Origin: Planctomycetota bacterium
GTDB taxonomy: Bacteria; Planctomycetota; J058
Reading direction: 5' to 3'
DNA length: 64,000 nucleotides
Assembly (NCBI GenBank): GCA_023954375.1
Contig: JAMLIC010000001.1
Coordinates: 496,001 to 560,000, forward strand
The notes beneath the pieces are model-generated. The model was given only the letters and a program-made list of their open reading frames with translations. It did not search any database and was not told the DNA's origin. The position numbers were made by a program, and so were the translations under genes. Below are positions 41,660-50,568 of this stretch, in pieces. Numbering within the stretch: position 1 is the first letter of the stretch; each line of letters starts with the position of its first letter.

Positions 41660-41992
41660 ATGCACGCGGTCGCCCGTGTCCCCTGGGTCGCCTTGCTCGC
41701 CCTGCTGCTCGCGCTGTCCAGCGGCTGCGCCGCGCCCCGGCACGGCGGCGGCCCGGGGGCGGGCGCGGGCGGCGCCGGCCTGACGACGGCCGCCTCGAGC
41801 GCGTGCGCGCACTCGCACTCGCAGCTCGAGCCCACGCGCCGCCACCACGCCGTCCGGGCCGCGATCATCGCCGGCGTGGTGTTCATCATCGTCGGCGCGT
41901 TCCTCGTCGACCTGTTCCTCCTGCCCTTCTCCTACCGCCGCCGGCACATGTTCTTCCCCTGCTGCCGGACGGTCATCAGCTGGTGCGATTAG
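41660..41992 (+). CDS. Small membrane lipoprotein of a CC-x6-C family, copy 1
   Basis: A 110-residue protein. The signal ends in the lipobox LSSGC (Cys23), then a Gly/Ala-rich linker, a hydrophobic helix (about 67-92, IIAGVVFIIVGAFLVDLFLLPF) and a C-terminal tail with Cys101-Cys102 and Cys109 before the last residue. Its neighbour at 42059 shares the VGAFLVDLxLLPF helix and CCxTVIxWC tail, so the pair arose by duplication. The ATG has GGGAGGGAAGC just upstream, with the GCACCGGGAGG leader of copy 2. A faint likeness to the YceK/YidQ lipoprotein end (DxxLLP) is noted. No known function. Confidence 0.75.
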   Translation: MHAVARVPWVALLALLLALSSGCAAPRHGGGPGAGAGGAGLTTAASSACAHSHSQLEPTRRHHAVRAAIIAGVVFIIVGAFLVDLFLLPFSYRRRHMFFPCCRTVISWCD

Positions 41993-42058
41993 GCCTTGCG
42001 CCGGCGGCGAAGAGGCTGGGCCCCTCGCGCGTCGCTCCTCCTGCACCGGGAGGCCGTC

Positions 42059-42382
42059 ATGTCGCTCGTCGCCCACCTCGTCCGCCACGCGCGCGCGCTG
42101 TTCGCCCTGCTCGTGATCGTCCTCGCGTCCACCGCCGGCTGCGTCGCGCACCCGCCGCCCGCCCGCGTGGCCGAGGCGCCCGCCCCGCTGCTCACGGCGC
42201 CCGGCGCGGAGCCGCAGCAGGCCGGCCTGACCCCCGTCGGCCGCAGGGAGGCGCGGGCCGTGCTCTACGCGGCCGTCGCCGTGGTCATCGTCGGGGCGTT
42301 CCTGGTCGACCTCGCGCTCCTGCCCTTCCGGCACCACCGCCCCTTCGCCTGCTGCGAGACGGTCATCTACTGGTGCCACTGA
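42059..42382 (+). CDS. Small membrane lipoprotein of a CC-x6-C family, copy 2
   Basis: A 107-residue paralogue of the preceding gene. Lipobox STAGC (Cys28), variable linker, hydrophobic helix AVLYAAVAVVIVGAFLVDLALLPF, and a conserved end with Cys98-Cys99 and Cys106 (CCETVIYWCH). The helix and Cys tail are more alike between the two copies than the linker, so the tail is the constrained part. It overlaps the convergent RND gene by 20 bases. Function unknown; the Cys residues could bind metal or form disulfides. Confidence 0.75.
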   Translation: MSLVAHLVRHARALFALLVIVLASTAGCVAHPPPARVAEAPAPLLTAPGAEPQQAGLTPVGRREARAVLYAAVAVVIVGAFLVDLALLPFRHHRPFACCETVIYWCH

Positions 42383-45300
42383 CCAGGGCCGGCTCACGCC
42401 GGGGCGCGGGGCGGCCCGGCGGCGGCGCACGGCGGCGGGGGAGCCCGCCCGCGGCGGCGACGACGAGCGCGAGCGCCGCCGCCAGCCCGGCGGCCCGTCC
42501 GGCGCGCGGGGCGTCGGCCCACAGGAGCGCCGAGGTCGCCGCGGCGAGGCCCGTCGCCAGCGCCGTCGCCAGCGCGGCGCGGCGCAGGGCGACCCGGCGC
42601 GCATGGGCCCAGCCGACCGCGTCGTCGAGCAGGGCGTAGACCGAGGGCAGGACGAGCAGCGTCAGCGGCGTGGCGCTGAGCATGCCGGCGATCACGGCGA
42701 CGCCCATCGACGCGCGCGTCTCGCCGCCGGCCGAGAAGGCGAGCGCCACCGGGAGCATCCCCGCCGCGGTGGTCACGGCCGTCATCACGATCGGCCGGAG
42801 GCGCACCGGCGCCGCGCGGAGGAGCGCCTCGTCGCGCGGCAGGCCCTGGGCGCGCAGGCGCTGCGTCAGGTCGACGAGGAGGATCCCGTTCTTGGCCACG
42901 ATCCCCACGAGCATGATCACACCGATGAAGCTGAAGACGTCGAGCGAGAGCCGCGTGACGGCCAGGCCGGCGACGACCCCGGTCGCCGCGAGCGGCAGCC
43001 CGGCCAGGATCGTCAGCGGGTGGAGGAACGACTCGAACTGCGCGGCGAGGACCAGGTAGACGATCACGAGCGACAGGCCCAGCGCCGCGCCGAGCAGGCG
43101 GAACGCGTCGCGGAAGTTGCGCGCCTGCCCCGCCGGCACGCCCCCGTACTGTCCGTCGTCGGGCAGGACGGCCGCGATGTCCGCCTCGACCTCGGCCACC
43201 GCCTGGCCGAGCGGCTTGTCGACGAGGTTGGCGTAGAGGGTGGCCGAGCGCTGGCGGTCGTAGCGGGTGATGACGTTCGGGCCCACGTGCTCCTCGACGC
43301 GGACCACGTTGCCGAGCGCGACCACGGCCCCCGCCTGCGAGCGCACGGGCATGTTGAGCAGGTCGCGCGGGTGGACGTTGAGGTCGCGCCGGGCGCGCAG
43401 GCGGATGTCGTAGCGGTCCCCCTGCTCGCGCATGAACGCCACGTCCTGCCCGCCCATGAGCGCGTTGATCACGTCGGTGACGCGGCGCGCCGAGACGCCC
43501 AGGACCTCGGCCCGCTCGCGGTCGAGGTGCACCCGCGCCTCGGGGCGGACGAGGTCGAGGTCCACGTCCACCCCCACGTAGCCGCCGCGCGCGCGCAGGC
43601 GCTCCTCGAGCGCCTCGCCCGCCTGCGCCAGGCGAGAGAGGTCCGGGCCGCGGAGGACGTACTGCACGTCGGTGGTCCGCTGCCCGCCGGCGAAGGGAGA
43701 GATCACGTCCACGAACACGGCCAGCCCCGCGATCCGGTTGAGCGCGTCGCGCAGGGCGGCCATCACCTGCTGCTGCGTCCGCTCGCGCTCGGCCAGCGGG
43801 AGCATGTTGACGAAGGCCACCCCCGTGTTGGCCTGCGGCGCGGCGCCGACGCCGAAGCCGCTGGCGACGAAGCGGCTGGCGATCTCGGGCTGCGCGCCGA
43901 GGACCGCGTCGACCTCGCGCGCCAGCGCGTGGGTCGCCTCGAGGCTCGTCCCCAGCGGCGCCTCGAAGCGCACCAGGAAGCGCCCCTCGTCGGCCTGGCG
44001 GGCGAACTCCTTGCGGACGACCGGCGAGCCCGCGAGGACCATCGCGCCGGCGAAGACCGCGGCCGCGACCACGACCGTCACGCCGCGGCGGCGGAGCACG
44101 CGCGGCAGGGCCGCCCGGTAGCGGGCCTCGACCCGGGCGAAGACCTGCTCGAAGACCGGGCGCAGGGCGGCGAACGCGGCGAAGGCCAGCGCGACCAGGA
44201 GGGCGCCGCGCCACTCGCCCAGGAGGCGCCACACGAGCCCGCCGAGCACGAGCCCCAGGGCGACGGCCACGGCGCCCGTGATCGCGTGCCGCCCGCCGTC
44301 GGCGCCCGCGCGGCGGAGGAGGCGCGAGGCGAGCATGGGGGAGAGGGTCAGGGCGATCAGGGTCGAGACGACCAGCGCGAAGGAGACGGTCAGCCCGAAC
44401 TGGAAGAAGAAGCGGCCGATGAGCCCGCGCATGTAGGCGATCGGCACGAACACGGCCACGAGGGAGATCGTCGTCACGACGACGGCGAAGCCGATCTCGC
44501 CCATGGCCGCGCGCGCCGCCTCGACCGGGCGCCGCCCCTCCTCGAGGTGGCGGTAGACGTTCTCGATCACCACGATCGCGTCGTCGATCACGAGCCCGAC
44601 GGCGAGCGACAGGCCGAGCATGGTCACGTTGTTCATCGTGAACCCGGCCGCCTGCATGAGGGCGAAGGTCGAGATGATCGAGGTCGGGATGGCGACCGCC
44701 GTGATCAGCGTCGCCCGCCCCGAGCGGAGGAAGAGCGACACGACCAGCACGGTGAGCACCGCGCCGAAGACGAGGTCGAACTGGACGCCCGTGATCGAGG
44801 TGCGGATGAACCGAGAGGCGTCGAAGGCCAGGCCGACCTCGACGCCGGCCGGGGCGGAGGCCTGCAGCTCGGGCAGGAAGGCCTTCACCCGCTCGGCGAC
44901 GGCGACCGTGTTGGCGCCCGACTGCTTGCGCACGCCCAGGCCGAGGGCGGGCCGGCCGTTGTACATGGCCAGGGAGGTCGCGTCCTCCAGCCCGGCCTCG
45001 ACGGTCGCCACGTCGCGCAGGCGCACGGGCCGCGCCCCGCCGCGCAGGATCAGCCCGCCGAGCGCCTCGGCCGACTGGAACTCGCCCATGACCCGCAGGG
45101 TCACGTCGCGGCGCGGCCCCTCGGCGCGCCCCGCCGGCGCCTCGACGTGCTCGGCGCGGATCGCCTGGGCCACGTCGACGGGGTCGAGGCCGCGCGCGGC
45201 GAGCGCCAGCGGGTCGAGCCACACGCGGTAGGCGCGGTTGCGGAAGGCCCCCAGGACGACGGCGCCCACGCCCTCGAGCTGCGCCAGGCGGTCCTCCGCC

Positions 45301-45776
45301 ACCTGGTCGGCCCAGCGCGCCATGGTCCAGTAGTCGCCCGTCGTGGACGCCGAGAGCCAGAGGATCGGCTGGTCGGCGATGTTGATCTTCTGGATCAGCG
45401 GCGCGTCCATGTCCTCGGGCAGGAGCCGCTGCGCGGCGGCGACCCGGTCGCGGACCTCCTGCACGGCGACGTCGATGTCGCGCTCGAGGGCGAACTCGAC
45501 GATCACGGTCGAGGTGCCGAACGCCGACCGCGACGTGATCGACTCGATCCGGTCGAGCGTGGCCACCTCGTCCTCGATCACCTTGGTGACCGAGAGCTCG
45601 ACGACCTCCGGGCTGGCGCCCTCGAGGGTCGACGTCACGGTCACGACCGGGAGCTCGATCTCGGGGTAGAGGTCGAGGCCCATGCCGGCGTAGCCGATCG
45701 CGCCGAAGAAGACCGTCGAGATCCCCAGGACGAGCGTGAGGACGGGGCGGTCGATGGCGATGCGAGAGAGCTTCAC
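42363..45776 (-). CDS. RND efflux pump inner-membrane subunit (HAE1-type), second system
   Basis: A 1137-residue AcrB-type transporter. It starts with the classic RPVLTLVLGISTVFFGAIGY helix, has LVIDDAIVVIENVYRHLEEG (proton-relay Asp pair in helix 4) and the second-half FIGVIMLVGIVAKNGILLVDLTQRLR, and ends with two extra hydrophobic helices after the usual end (VALRRAALATALATGLAAA and LAAALALVVAAAGG). The pump belongs with the adaptor and outer-membrane protein encoded upstream, forming a complete tripartite exporter. Its ATG overlaps the adaptor stop (ATGA). Substrate range unknown. Confidence 0.94.
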   Translation of the reverse strand: MKLSRIAIDRPVLTLVLGISTVFFGAIGYAGMGLDLYPEIELPVVTVTSTLEGASPEVVELSVTKVIEDEVATLDRIESITSRSAFGTSTVIVEFALERDIDVAVQEVRDRVAAAQRLLPEDMDAPLIQKINIADQPILWLSASTTGDYWTMARWADQVAEDRLAQLEGVGAVVLGAFRNRAYRVWLDPLALAARGLDPVDVAQAIRAEHVEAPAGRAEGPRRDVTLRVMGEFQSAEALGGLILRGGARPVRLRDVATVEAGLEDATSLAMYNGRPALGLGVRKQSGANTVAVAERVKAFLPELQASAPAGVEVGLAFDASRFIRTSITGVQFDLVFGAVLTVLVVSLFLRSGRATLITAVAIPTSIISTFALMQAAGFTMNNVTMLGLSLAVGLVIDDAIVVIENVYRHLEEGRRPVEAARAAMGEIGFAVVVTTISLVAVFVPIAYMRGLIGRFFFQFGLTVSFALVVSTLIALTLSPMLASRLLRRAGADGGRHAITGAVAVALGLVLGGLVWRLLGEWRGALLVALAFAAFAALRPVFEQVFARVEARYRAALPRVLRRRGVTVVVAAAVFAGAMVLAGSPVVRKEFARQADEGRFLVRFEAPLGTSLEATHALAREVDAVLGAQPEIASRFVASGFGVGAAPQANTGVAFVNMLPLAERERTQQQVMAALRDALNRIAGLAVFVDVISPFAGGQRTTDVQYVLRGPDLSRLAQAGEALEERLRARGGYVGVDVDLDLVRPEARVHLDRERAEVLGVSARRVTDVINALMGGQDVAFMREQGDRYDIRLRARRDLNVHPRDLLNMPVRSQAGAVVALGNVVRVEEHVGPNVITRYDRQRSATLYANLVDKPLGQAVAEVEADIAAVLPDDGQYGGVPAGQARNFRDAFRLLGAALGLSLVIVYLVLAAQFESFLHPLTILAGLPLAATGVVAGLAVTRLSLDVFSFIGVIMLVGIVAKNGILLVDLTQRLRAQGLPRDEALLRAAPVRLRPIVMTAVTTAAGMLPVALAFSAGGETRASMGVAVIAGMLSATPLTLLVLPSVYALLDDAVGWAHARRVALRRAALATALATGLAAATSALLWADAPRAGRAAGLAAALALVVAAAGGLPRRRAPPPGRPAPRREPALVSGTSR

Positions 45777-46960
45777 GGCCCCTCGTCGTCCCGGGCCACG
45801 TCGACGCGCGTGCCGTCGGCGACCGTCGCCGCCCCGAGGGTGATCACCCGATCGCCCTGCCGGAGGCCGCGGCGCACCTCGACCCAGCCGCCGGCCGAGA
45901 TGCCGAGCTCGACCGGGCGGGCGCGGGCGACGGCGCCGTCGACGACGAGGACGGCGGCGCGCCCCTCGACGTCGCGGCGGACCGCGTGCTCCGGGACCGC
46001 CAGGGCGGCCGCGCGGCGCTCCAGGGCGAACGTGACCCGGGCGAACGTGCCCGGGCGCAGGCGGGCGTCGGGGTTCGGCACGTCGACCTCGACCTTCACG
46101 GTGCGCGTCTGGGGGTCCACGGCGGGCGACACGAGGCGCACCCGGCCGTCGAGCGCCTCGAGGTCCGTGCGGACGTCGACGGGGTCGCCGCGCGTGACCA
46201 GCCCGGCCAGGCGCTCGGGGAGGTGGACCTCGGCCCGCAGCGGGTCGGTGGGCTCGACGCGCACGACCGCCTGGCCCGCGGCGATCATCGCGCCCGGGTC
46301 GACGCCGCGCGCGACGACCACGCCCGCGAGCGGCGCCGTGACGGTGTGCCGCTCGAGCGCCGCCTCGACGACGGCCACGGCCGCGTCGGCGACGTCGACC
46401 GCGGCGCGCCGCCCGTGGACCATGGCGCGGGTGGACAGGAGGTCCGCCTCGGCCGCGGCGACGCGGGCCTCGGCCATGGCCAGCTGGTCGCGCGCCTCCT
46501 GGAACGCGGCCAGCGGCGTGGCCTGGCGCTCGAGGAGCTGCCGCCGCCGCTCGAAGGCGTCCTGCGCGGCGGAGCGCCCGGCCTCCGCCTCGCGCACGAA
46601 CGCGTCGGCGGCCGCCACCCGCGCCTCCAGCTCGGTCAGCCCGGCGCGCGCCTGCGCGGCGCGCGCACGCGCCTCGCGCGCCTGGGCGGACACGAGCGTG
46701 GCGTCGAGCTCCAGGAGCACGTCGCCCGCCGCGACCCGGTCGCCCTCGTCGAAGGGGAGGGCCAGGGCGCGACCCGCGACCTCCGGGGCGACGTCCACGG
46801 AGGCCGGCGCGCGGAGGGTGGCCAGCTCCGTGTAGGTGCGCACCAGCTCGCGCGGCGCGACCTCGAGCGCCCGGACGGGCACGGCGGGCCGGGGCGGCGG
46901 CGGGCCGGCGGCCGCGTCGCAGGCGGCGAGCAGAAGGACGAGCGGGAGGAGCCGCGTCAC
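45773..46960 (-). CDS. RND efflux adaptor (membrane fusion lipoprotein), second system
   Basis: A 395-residue adaptor with a lipobox LAAC (Cys14), lipoyl halves flanking a long helical hairpin (DAFVREAEAGRSAAQDAFERRRQLLERQATPLAAFQEARDQ), a beta-barrel (VHLPERLAGLVTRGDPVDV) and a membrane-proximal domain. The GTG start overlaps the stop of the outer-membrane gene (GTGA). It is lipid-anchored and bridges pump and channel. The arrangement outer-membrane factor, adaptor, pump is a single operon. Confidence 0.93.
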   Translation of the reverse strand: MTRLLPLVLLLAACDAAAGPPPPRPAVPVRALEVAPRELVRTYTELATLRAPASVDVAPEVAGRALALPFDEGDRVAAGDVLLELDATLVSAQAREARARAAQARAGLTELEARVAAADAFVREAEAGRSAAQDAFERRRQLLERQATPLAAFQEARDQLAMAEARVAAAEADLLSTRAMVHGRRAAVDVADAAVAVVEAALERHTVTAPLAGVVVARGVDPGAMIAAGQAVVRVEPTDPLRAEVHLPERLAGLVTRGDPVDVRTDLEALDGRVRLVSPAVDPQTRTVKVEVDVPNPDARLRPGTFARVTFALERRAAALAVPEHAVRRDVEGRAAVLVVDGAVARARPVELGISAGGWVEVRRGLRQGDRVITLGAATVADGTRVDVARDDEGP

Positions 46961-48393
46961 CGCCGCCGCTCCAGCAGCCGCCGCGCCGGGGGCGAGCGCG
47001 AGAGCTCGCCCGTGACCAGCCAGATGCGCAGGGCGGCCAGCTTGCGGGCGAACTCGCCCCGGACCTGGTTGCGCTCGGCGTCCTGCCGCTCCGCCACGGC
47101 GACGAGGACGTCGAGGTTCGTCGCCTCGCCGGCCTGGAACTGGACGCTCGCGAGCTCCTGCGCCCCGCGCGCCGCCTGCCGCCGCGCCTCGAGGGCGTCC
47201 TGCGCCCGGTCGAGCGCGGCGAACGAGAGCGCGGCCTGGACCACCTGCAGGCGCACCTCGTCCTCGAGGTCCCGGGCCAGGAGGGCGCGCTCGCGCTCGA
47301 TCGAGCGCGTGCGGGCCAGGCGCACCTCGCGCGAGCCGCCGTCGAACACCGTCCACAGGAGGTTGATCGACCCGGTCCAGTCGAGGAACTGGTTGAACCC
47401 GCCCACGGCGCGCGTGAAGTAGGTGAAGTCGAGCGTCACCCGCGGGAGGTACTCGGCGAGCACCAGGTTCCGGCGCTCGGCGGCGACGTCGACCTCGGCG
47501 CGGGCGGCCTCCAGCGCCGGCCGGGTCGCGAGCGCCCGGGCGACGAGCGCCTCGACCGAGCCCCGCGGGCGCTCCACCTCGAGCGTGTCCAGGAGCTCCT
47601 GCTGCGCGGACGTCCCCGTGAGCCGGGCGAGGCGCGCGCGGGCGCTGTCGCGGTCGAACTGCGCCTGGACGAGGTCCACCTCGACCTCGGCGCGGCGGGC
47701 GCGCGCCAGGAGCACCTCCTGCGGCTGGGCCTCGCCGACCTCCAGGCGGGCCTCGAGGACGCGCAGCTGCTCGTCGACCTGGTCGCGCGTCGAGCGCAGG
47801 AAGACGAGGTCGCGGTCGAACCCGAGCACCTCGTAGAAGGCGGCCGCGACCTGGAAGAGGACCTCGTCGCGCTCGTCGTCGAGGAGCAGCGCCTCCACCC
47901 GCCGCGTGGCGGCGCCGAGCCGGTAGCCGGGCAGCGCGCGGGCATCGAACAGGGGCTGCGTGACGAAGACGGAGTGCTCGAGGCGGGTCTGGGGGAGGAA
48001 CACCTCGCCGCCGAACTCGACCGGGTTCGAGTCGCGCGTGTAGCGCAGGCTGAAGCCGGCGCGCGGCAGGAGCGTCGTGATCGCCTCGGCGCGGAGCGTG
48101 TCGGCCTGCAGGAGCCGCTCGCCCCGGGCCTCGAGGCGCTGGACGTTCACCAGCGCCAGGCGCATGCAGTCCGTGAGCGTGAGCTGGGTCGAGACGGCCG
48201 CCGCCTCGGCGAGCGCCCGCATCGCGCCGGCCGCCTCGACCTGGTCCTCCGGCTCGGCCGGCGCGCCGGGGAGGTCGTTCACGACCTCCTCCTGGTAGCT
48301 GCGCCGCGCGCGGTCGGCGCAGCCTCCGCCCAGGAGGGCCAGGAGGGCGCCGAGCGCGACGACGACCGCGGGGAGACCGCCCCCTCGAGACAC
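46957..48393 (-). CDS. TolC-like outer-membrane efflux lipoprotein
   Basis: A 478-residue protein with a signal ending at GGGC (Cys25) and two TolC/OEP repeats: LTLTDCMRLALVNVQRLEA, LEHSVFVTQPLFDARALPGYRLGAA and the second half GSVEALVARALATRPALEAARAEVD ... DWTGSINLLWTVFDGG. It forms the trimeric outer-membrane channel of the exporter. GTG 48393 is chosen because GGAGGA lies just before it; an ORF extension to 48468 crosses the -10-like TAGAGT at 48441-48446. First gene of the operon. Confidence 0.92.
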   Translation of the reverse strand: MSRGGGLPAVVVALGALLALLGGGCADRARRSYQEEVVNDLPGAPAEPEDQVEAAGAMRALAEAAAVSTQLTLTDCMRLALVNVQRLEARGERLLQADTLRAEAITTLLPRAGFSLRYTRDSNPVEFGGEVFLPQTRLEHSVFVTQPLFDARALPGYRLGAATRRVEALLLDDERDEVLFQVAAAFYEVLGFDRDLVFLRSTRDQVDEQLRVLEARLEVGEAQPQEVLLARARRAEVEVDLVQAQFDRDSARARLARLTGTSAQQELLDTLEVERPRGSVEALVARALATRPALEAARAEVDVAAERRNLVLAEYLPRVTLDFTYFTRAVGGFNQFLDWTGSINLLWTVFDGGSREVRLARTRSIERERALLARDLEDEVRLQVVQAALSFAALDRAQDALEARRQAARGAQELASVQFQAGEATNLDVLVAVAERQDAERNQVRGEFARKLAALRIWLVTGELSRSPPARRLLERRR

Positions 48394-48523
48394 GGGTCCT
48401 CCGCGTCTCCCCCCGGGGCCCAGGGCTCGGCCCCATGGATACTCTAGGGATGGCCGGCGCCCCCGCAAGGGCGCGGACGGGCGTCACCCACGCGCGACGA
48501 CCGGCCCGGATCCGAAGGACTCT

Positions 48524-48586
48524 CCACGGAGGGCACGGAGGACGCGGAGAAGAGAGGGCCTCCCGTCTCCTCCGTGCCCTCCGTGG
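48524..48586. repeat. REP-like inverted repeat (copy 2 of 3), perfect 19-bp arms
   Basis: CCACGGAGGGCACGGAGGA at 48524-48542 pairs with its exact complement at 48568-48586, and a second inner pairing of GGAGGACGCGGAG with CTCCCGTCTCC is possible. It sits between the propeller lipoprotein stop (48599) and the outer-membrane gene promoter, so it may also end the propeller transcript. Confidence 0.85.
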
Positions 48587-48598
48587 TTGGTCCCACGA

Positions 48599-49993
48599 TC
48601 AGTGACGGTCGACCGTCACCGCGTCCAGCGCGACCTTCACGTCGGCGATCGTCCGGTCGGCGACCGCGAGGTTGACCGTCAGCACGAACAGCGACGGCCC
48701 CGCGAAGTCACGGCCCGGGACGCCCGGCCGCACGGCGACCTTGCTCGCCAGGCCCTCGAAGTTGCTCGGCTGGCCGGTGCGCGCGAAGCCGGTCACGCGG
48801 GCCCCGAGGCCGGGGACGGTGAGGTCGAGGACGTAGAGCTCGCTGGCGTTGAAGTTCACCGCGTAGAGGTGGTCGCCCGTGTGCGACAGCGCCAGGCCGG
48901 ACACGTAGGCGAACGCGCCGCCGCCGGGGAGCACCCAGCCGCCGAGGAAGCGCGCGGGGCGGGCGGTCACCGTCTGGTTCTGCGCCTCGCCGCCGAGCCC
49001 CTCGAGGTCGAGGACGAACACCTCGGCGGCGCTCTGCGAGCCGAGGTAGCCGCGGCGCCCGTCGGGCGACACGACGACCGGCCCCGAGACGTTGCGCTGC
49101 CCGAGCGGGATCGTGGCCACGTGGCGCGCCCCCGTCGCGTCGAAGACGTCGACGCTCGACGTGCCGCTCCCGTAGACGCCGGCGTTCGTGACCAGGACCA
49201 GCGGGCCCTGCGGCGTGCTCACGCGGGTGACGGCGGTCGGGTTGAAGTCGGTGGTCCTGAACACGGCCCCGCCGGTGATCGCCCGCGTGTTGGGGTCGAC
49301 GTCGTAGACGAGCACCGAGCCCGGGTCGAGGTCGAAGCTGGCGTCGAAGTTCGAGGACGCGATGAACAGCCGGTTCGCGGCGAGCGCCGCACCGGCGGTG
49401 AACGACAGCGGCCGCGCCTGGCCGCCGACGTCCACGCCCTGGCTGTTCAGCGTCCCCGCGGGCCAGGTGACCGTGATGGTGTGGAGCGGGACCTTCGTCA
49501 CGTCGGCCGCGGTCTGCGCCGTCGACGGGTCGAACAGGTAGACCGCCTCGCCGCCGGCGCCCGACGCGGTGACGAGCGCCGTGCGCTCGTCGTGGATCAC
49601 GAGCGCGCCCGTGGCCACACCGGCGGGCAGCGGCGCCGCCTCGAGCGGGATCGCCCGGTCGAGCGAGGGCGTCGCGCCGGCGAGCGACAGGACGCGCACG
49701 AACCCGCTCTCCTCGGCGGTGAAGGCGCGGTCGCGCAGCCCCGGCGCGTCGGGGATCACGAGGTCGGAGACCGACGTGTGCTCGCGGAAGGCCTCGTGGA
49801 CGCCCAGGGCCACCTGCGCGTTGACGGGCGTCGCCTGGGTGCTCAGCGCGGCGACGGTCCCGCCGGGGTTCGGCGCGGCCGGCGCGCGCGCCGACGAGCG
49901 AGAGGAGCCGCCGCTGCTGCCGCTGTTGCAGCCGGTCGTCAGCAGGATGGGCAGGAGGACGGACAAGGACACGGACAGGACGGAGCGGTTCAT
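48599..49993 (-). CDS. Beta-propeller lipoprotein under cobalamin riboswitch control (BtuG-like candidate)
   Basis: A 464-residue exported lipoprotein with lipobox LTTGC (Cys22). After a Ser/Ala linker it is a beta-propeller of the YncE/YVTN type: VFVLDLEGLGGE, YVSGLALSHTGDHLYAVNF, DGRRGYLGSQSAAEVF and SVDVFDATGARHVATIPLG blades, ending in a strand block (FVLTVNLAVADRTIADVKVALDAVTV). The ATG 49993 is taken because the signal begins there; longer upstream reading would enter the riboswitch. Upstream lies an excellent cobalamin riboswitch, so expression should fall when B12 is abundant. In Bacteroides, BtuG is a surface beta-propeller lipoprotein that captures B12. No TonB receptor is encoded nearby, so a corrinoid-binding role here is inferred from control and fold. 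Confidence 0.85.
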   Translation of the reverse strand: MNRSVLSVSLSVLLPILLTTGCNSGSSGGSSRSSARAPAAPNPGGTVAALSTQATPVNAQVALGVHEAFREHTSVSDLVIPDAPGLRDRAFTAEESGFVRVLSLAGATPSLDRAIPLEAAPLPAGVATGALVIHDERTALVTASGAGGEAVYLFDPSTAQTAADVTKVPLHTITVTWPAGTLNSQGVDVGGQARPLSFTAGAALAANRLFIASSNFDASFDLDPGSVLVYDVDPNTRAITGGAVFRTTDFNPTAVTRVSTPQGPLVLVTNAGVYGSGTSSVDVFDATGARHVATIPLGQRNVSGPVVVSPDGRRGYLGSQSAAEVFVLDLEGLGGEAQNQTVTARPARFLGGWVLPGGGAFAYVSGLALSHTGDHLYAVNFNASELYVLDLTVPGLGARVTGFARTGQPSNFEGLASKVAVRPGVPGRDFAGPSLFVLTVNLAVADRTIADVKVALDAVTVDRH

Positions 49994-50100
49994 GGTCTTC
50001 CCAGTCGGGGCCCGCGCGTGGGGTGACGCGCCGCTCGCGTGCTGCGGCCGAGCGGGTCCCTTCGTCGATCTCTTTCGCGAAGATCGTCCCGAAGCGGGGG

Positions 50101-50310
50101 CTGGGAGGTCTTCTGGCTCTCGGATCGTCCTCGGGCCACCCCCTTCCCGGACGCTCGCGCGCCCAGTGGGCGACCGACCGCTCACGCGGCCAGTCCTGGC
50201 AGCCTTCGTCCCCGATCACAGCGGCGGGACCGCGCCGGATTCGCACCGGCTTCCCTGTTCCAGCACCCGGATGGGTTGTTTCGTTACTGCGTCGGCCTCG
50301 TCACCTCCAG
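50101..50310 (-). promoter_or_regulatory. Cobalamin (AdoCbl) riboswitch upstream of the propeller lipoprotein
   Basis: On the minus strand the core reads GGGAAGCCGGTGCGAATCC, then GGCGCGGTCCCGCCGCTGTG, GCCCACTGG, and finally a B12-box-like AGCCAGAAGACCTCCC (50102-50117). The 5' CTGGAGGT (50303-50310) can pair with the 3' ACCTCCCAG to close P1. All conserved elements are in the right order and spacing. The start codon is 107 bases past the core, with a GATCT...AGATC hairpin (about 50067-50085) that may be the expression platform. Confidence 0.93.
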
Positions 50311-50474
50311 GGGCTCGTGCAGGCGCCCGCGTGGGCGTGGCAGGGAGAGAGCAACGGCCGGGCCGTGGGCAAGTCGTTGGGTGGCCGTGTGGGTGGGTGG
50401 CGCGGGTGAAACGCAAGCCGAAGGATGGGGGTCACGACTCGAAGCGAAGAGAGGCGGCCCGGTCCTGGCCAACC

Positions 50475-50537
50475 TGGGACACGGAGGCAACTGGTCTCCT
50501 CCGTGACCTCCGTTGAGCTTCGTTGCCTTCGTGTCCA
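50475..50537. repeat. REP-like inverted repeat (copy 3 of 3)
   Basis: TGGGACACGGAGGCAAC (50475-50491) faces GTTGCCTTCGTGTCCA (50522-50537), nearly complementary, with ACGGAGG-type words between. It lies downstream of the HMG-CoA lyase gene (stop 50569) and upstream of the riboswitch. Confidence 0.8.
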
Positions 50538-50568
50538 ATCAGCGGCCAGCCCGTGGTGCTGCTGGGAC

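Noticed and set aside
49994..50185. Longer N-terminus for the propeller lipoprotein
   Set aside because: It would cover the riboswitch region; the signal peptide starts at ATG 49993.
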